Origin: Bacteroidota bacterium
GTDB taxonomy: Bacteria; Bacteroidota; Bacteroidia; Bacteroidales; VadinHA17
Direction of reading: 5' to 3'
Assembly: GCA_030593185.1 (NCBI GenBank)
Contig: JAUVHQ010000102.1
Span: 1 to 7,229 of the forward strand
Length of the DNA: 7,229 bases
Shown: in pieces, positions 5,525 to 7,229 of the stretch
Numbering within the stretch: position 1 is the first letter of the stretch
How the letters are laid out: each line of letters starts with the position of its first letter
Notes under the pieces: model-generated
Database searches by the model: none
What the model was told of the DNA's origin: nothing
What the model saw: the letters and a program-made list of their open reading frames with translations, nothing else
Made by a program: the position numbers and the translations under genes

Positions 5525-7052
5525 CGGGAATATGTGCCAAAGCCTGATCAATTCGCTGCAGTGTCTCCTCTTTCCCCAACAGAGCAATGATGTCAAATAA
5601 ATGCGGACCCTTCAATGCACCCACAACAGACAACCTGAAAGGGTTCATTACTTTACCCATTCCCAGTTCTTTATCATTGATCCATTGCTTCACTTTTTCT
5701 TCTGTATTCTCAGTTGTAAATTCAGAAGTTTCAATATCTGATAAAACCTTTTTTAACTCCTTCATGATCCCGGGAGTATCCTCTTTCCAATTTTTCTTTA
5801 TAGCTTTCGGATCATATTCTTCAGGATGCTTAAAAAAGAAATGCCCATGATCCCAAAAGTCGGAAACAAAATTTGCCCGTTTCCGTATCAGCTCCACCAC
5901 TTTCCTGACATCAATATTCGCATATTCTGCCCTTTTCTCCTCCAATATTTCTTTAAAAGAATCAGCCAACTTGTCCGTATCCCGTTTTTGAAGGTAATGG
6001 TGATTAAACCATTTTGCCTTATCCGGATCGAACCGGGCACCTGCTTTACCTACCTTTTCAAGAGAAAAAGCCCGGATCAGCTCATTCATGGAGAAAATTT
6101 CCTGAGTTGTTCCCGGGTTCCATCCTAAAAGGGCAATGATATTAATAAAAGCTTCAGGGAAATATCCATCTTCCCTGTATCCGGCAGATATATTTCCCGT
6201 TTGCGGATTTTTCCATTGCAGGGGAAAAACAGGGAAACCACCCATATCTCCGTCACGCTTGCTTAATTTCCCTTTACCATCCGGCTTCAGAGTAAGCGGC
6301 ATATGAGCAAATTCCGGCATTTCAGCCCTCCATCCAAAGCTCGTGTACAATAATACATGCAGGGGCAGTGATGGCAACCACTCTTCACCCCTGATCACAT
6401 GCGATATTTTCATAAGGTAATCATCCACCACATTAGCAAGATGATATGTGGGCATCCCGTCTGCCTTGAACAACACCTTGTCATCCAGCGTGTTAGTATT
6501 TATCATTACTCTACCCCGGATGACATCTTCAAATACCAGCTCTTCGTCAACCGGATTTTTAAACCTGATTGTATAAGGAATCCCAGATTTGAGCTTTTCC
6601 TCCACTTCATCAGCTGACAGGGATAAAGAATTAGATAAGCTATTTCTTACTAAATAATTATAGGTAAATACTTTCCCCTCTGATTCGTATTCATTCCTTT
6701 TCATTTCTAATTCTCCGGAAGTATCAAAAGCCCAATATGCACTGCCATTTTCAATAAGTTGTTTTGCATATTTCAGATATATCTCTTTGCGTTCCGATTG
6801 TCTGTATGGTCCGTAATCACCACCGATATTCTCTCCCTCATCAGGCACTATTCCACACCATTCAAGTGACTCTAATAGATAATCCTCAGCGCCGGCAATA
6901 TATCTTGCCTGGTCAGTATCTTCAATACGCAAAATAAATTTCCCATCTTTTTTTTTCTTCGCAATCAGATAATTAAATAATGCTGTTCTCACCCCGCCTA
7001 TATGTAAAGGACCTGTTGGACTTGGGGCAAATCGTACTCTAACTGGTTTCAT
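5502..7052 (-). CDS. gltX: Glutamyl-tRNA synthetase
   Basis: This class I synthetase charges tRNA-Glu with glutamate in the cytosol. The 516-residue protein opens with the standard VRVRFAPSPTGPLHIGGVRTALFNYL; the HIGH motif is HIGG at 17-20. The catalytic Rossmann fold includes RIEDTD (42-47), GPYRQSER (81-88) and HVIRGEEW (218-225). The KMSKS-type motif is KLSKR (262-266), and the C-terminal helical anticodon-binding region follows. The cysteine-based zinc site of E. coli GluRS is absent near residues 105-135. After KLSKRDGD comes an extra segment (271-291, GGFPVFPLQWK...) that I associate with Bacteroidota GluRS. Because glnS is present, this enzyme is likely specific for tRNA-Glu. The ATG lacks a Shine-Dalgarno sequence. 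It is the first gene of a probable two-gene unit with the overlapping small gene downstream. Confidence 0.95.
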   Translation of the reverse strand: MKPVRVRFAPSPTGPLHIGGVRTALFNYLIAKKKKDGKFILRIEDTDQARYIAGAEDYLLESLEWCGIVPDEGENIGGDYGPYRQSERKEIYLKYAKQLIENGSAYWAFDTSGELEMKRNEYESEGKVFTYNYLVRNSLSNSLSLSADEVEEKLKSGIPYTIRFKNPVDEELVFEDVIRGRVMINTNTLDDKVLFKADGMPTYHLANVVDDYLMKISHVIRGEEWLPSLPLHVLLYTSFGWRAEMPEFAHMPLTLKPDGKGKLSKRDGDMGGFPVFPLQWKNPQTGNISAGYREDGYFPEAFINIIALLGWNPGTTQEIFSMNELIRAFSLEKVGKAGARFDPDKAKWFNHHYLQKRDTDKLADSFKEILEEKRAEYANIDVRKVVELIRKRANFVSDFWDHGHFFFKHPEEYDPKAIKKNWKEDTPGIMKELKKVLSDIETSEFTTENTEEKVKQWINDKELGMGKVMNPFRLSVVGALKGPHLFDIIALLGKEETLQRIDQALAHIPDEKNENS

Positions 7053-7087
7053 TAGTTGTAATATTTATCAGTAATATAAAATTTATA

Positions 7088-7095
7088 CAAATATA
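7088..7095 (-). promoter_or_regulatory. Candidate -7 box for gltX
   Basis: The minus strand reads TATATTTG, an exact TAnnTTTG match, 35 bp upstream of the gltX ATG. That would give a leader of roughly 30 bases. No TTG is visible at the expected -33 distance, so support is partial. It is identical to the box proposed for the symporter gene. Confidence 0.4.
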
Positions 7096-7124
7096 AAGTT
7101 CTTCCGGATAATGCGTAGTTGTTT

Positions 7125-7148
7125 TGGAAAATTGGAATGTTGGAATGT
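7125..7148 (+). repeat. Three tandem 8-bp units (TGGAAAAT, TGGAATGT, TGGAATGT)
   Basis: Three adjacent octamers fit the pattern TGGAAnnT, and the last two are identical. They lie 72 bp upstream of the gltX start. Related units occur in the opposite orientation at 7171-7212. Confidence 0.65.
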
Positions 7149-7170
7149 TCAAAAAAGTGTGTCATTCATT

Positions 7171-7212
7171 TTCTTCCCATTCTTCCTTTCTTCCCAATCT
7201 TCCACTATTCCA
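7171..7212 (-). repeat. Degenerate 8-10 bp tandem GGAAG-type repeat
   Basis: On the minus strand the tract reads as successive units TGGAATAG (7205-7212), TGGAAGAT (7197-7204), then GGGAAGAAA-, GGAAGAAT- and GGGAAGAAA-like copies. On the plus strand it appears as a pyrimidine-rich tract of CTTCC units. The first two units match the TGGAAnnT family at 7125-7148 in inverted orientation, so the two blocks form a loose head-to-head pair separated by about 22 bp. Function unknown; no gene is visible between 7053 and the window end. Confidence 0.55.
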
Positions 7213-7229
7213 TCATTATTCGCTCCCAC

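Noticed and set aside
5106..5600. Plus-strand 164-codon frame opposite the small gene after gltX
   Set aside because: It is antisense to the gltX end and the small gene, whose protein has better amino-acid composition and a coupled start; the plus-strand product is Ser/Phe-rich as antisense frames often are.

Overview
The window looks like chromosomal DNA from a Bacteroidota member, probably an environmental Bacteroidales/Marinilabiliales-type organism. The signs are AT-rich spacers, almost no Shine-Dalgarno sequences, several TAnnTTTG-type -7 boxes, a tRNA gene without encoded CCA, and protein sequences of Bacteroidota character, such as the insert in GluRS and the cell-surface tail at the left edge. 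This assignment is inferred from sequence features, not from a search.

Layout, left to right: (1) the 3' end of a large + strand gene whose last ~133 residues resemble the tail of Bacteroidota MG2/TonB-plug-type surface proteins; (2) a - strand SGLT-like sodium/solute symporter whose stop codon directly abuts the stop of gene 1; (3) about 420 bp with no convincing gene; (4) an inverted pair of terminator-like repeats next to a - strand tRNA-Cys(GCA), which has its own promoter-like sequence and a good rho-independent terminator; (5) - strand folB (dihydroneopterin aldolase, folate synthesis); (6) divergent + strand glnS; (7) converging on glnS, a - strand pair, gltX followed by a small overlapping gene of unknown function with a faintly LETM1-like C-terminal segment; (8) upstream of gltX, a promoter-like box and short 8-bp-period repeats in both orientations.

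Most of the content is housekeeping. tRNA-Cys, GlnRS and GluRS all serve translation. Having both GlnRS and GluRS suggests direct Gln-tRNA charging and a GluRS dedicated to tRNA-Glu. FolB feeds tetrahydrofolate synthesis. The symporter probably imports a sugar or similar solute with sodium. I found no phage, transposase, CRISPR array, defence locus or biosynthetic cluster, and no clear undescribed system. The least explained items are the inverted terminator pair beside tRNA-Cys, the small gene overlapping gltX, and the 8-bp repeats at the right edge.
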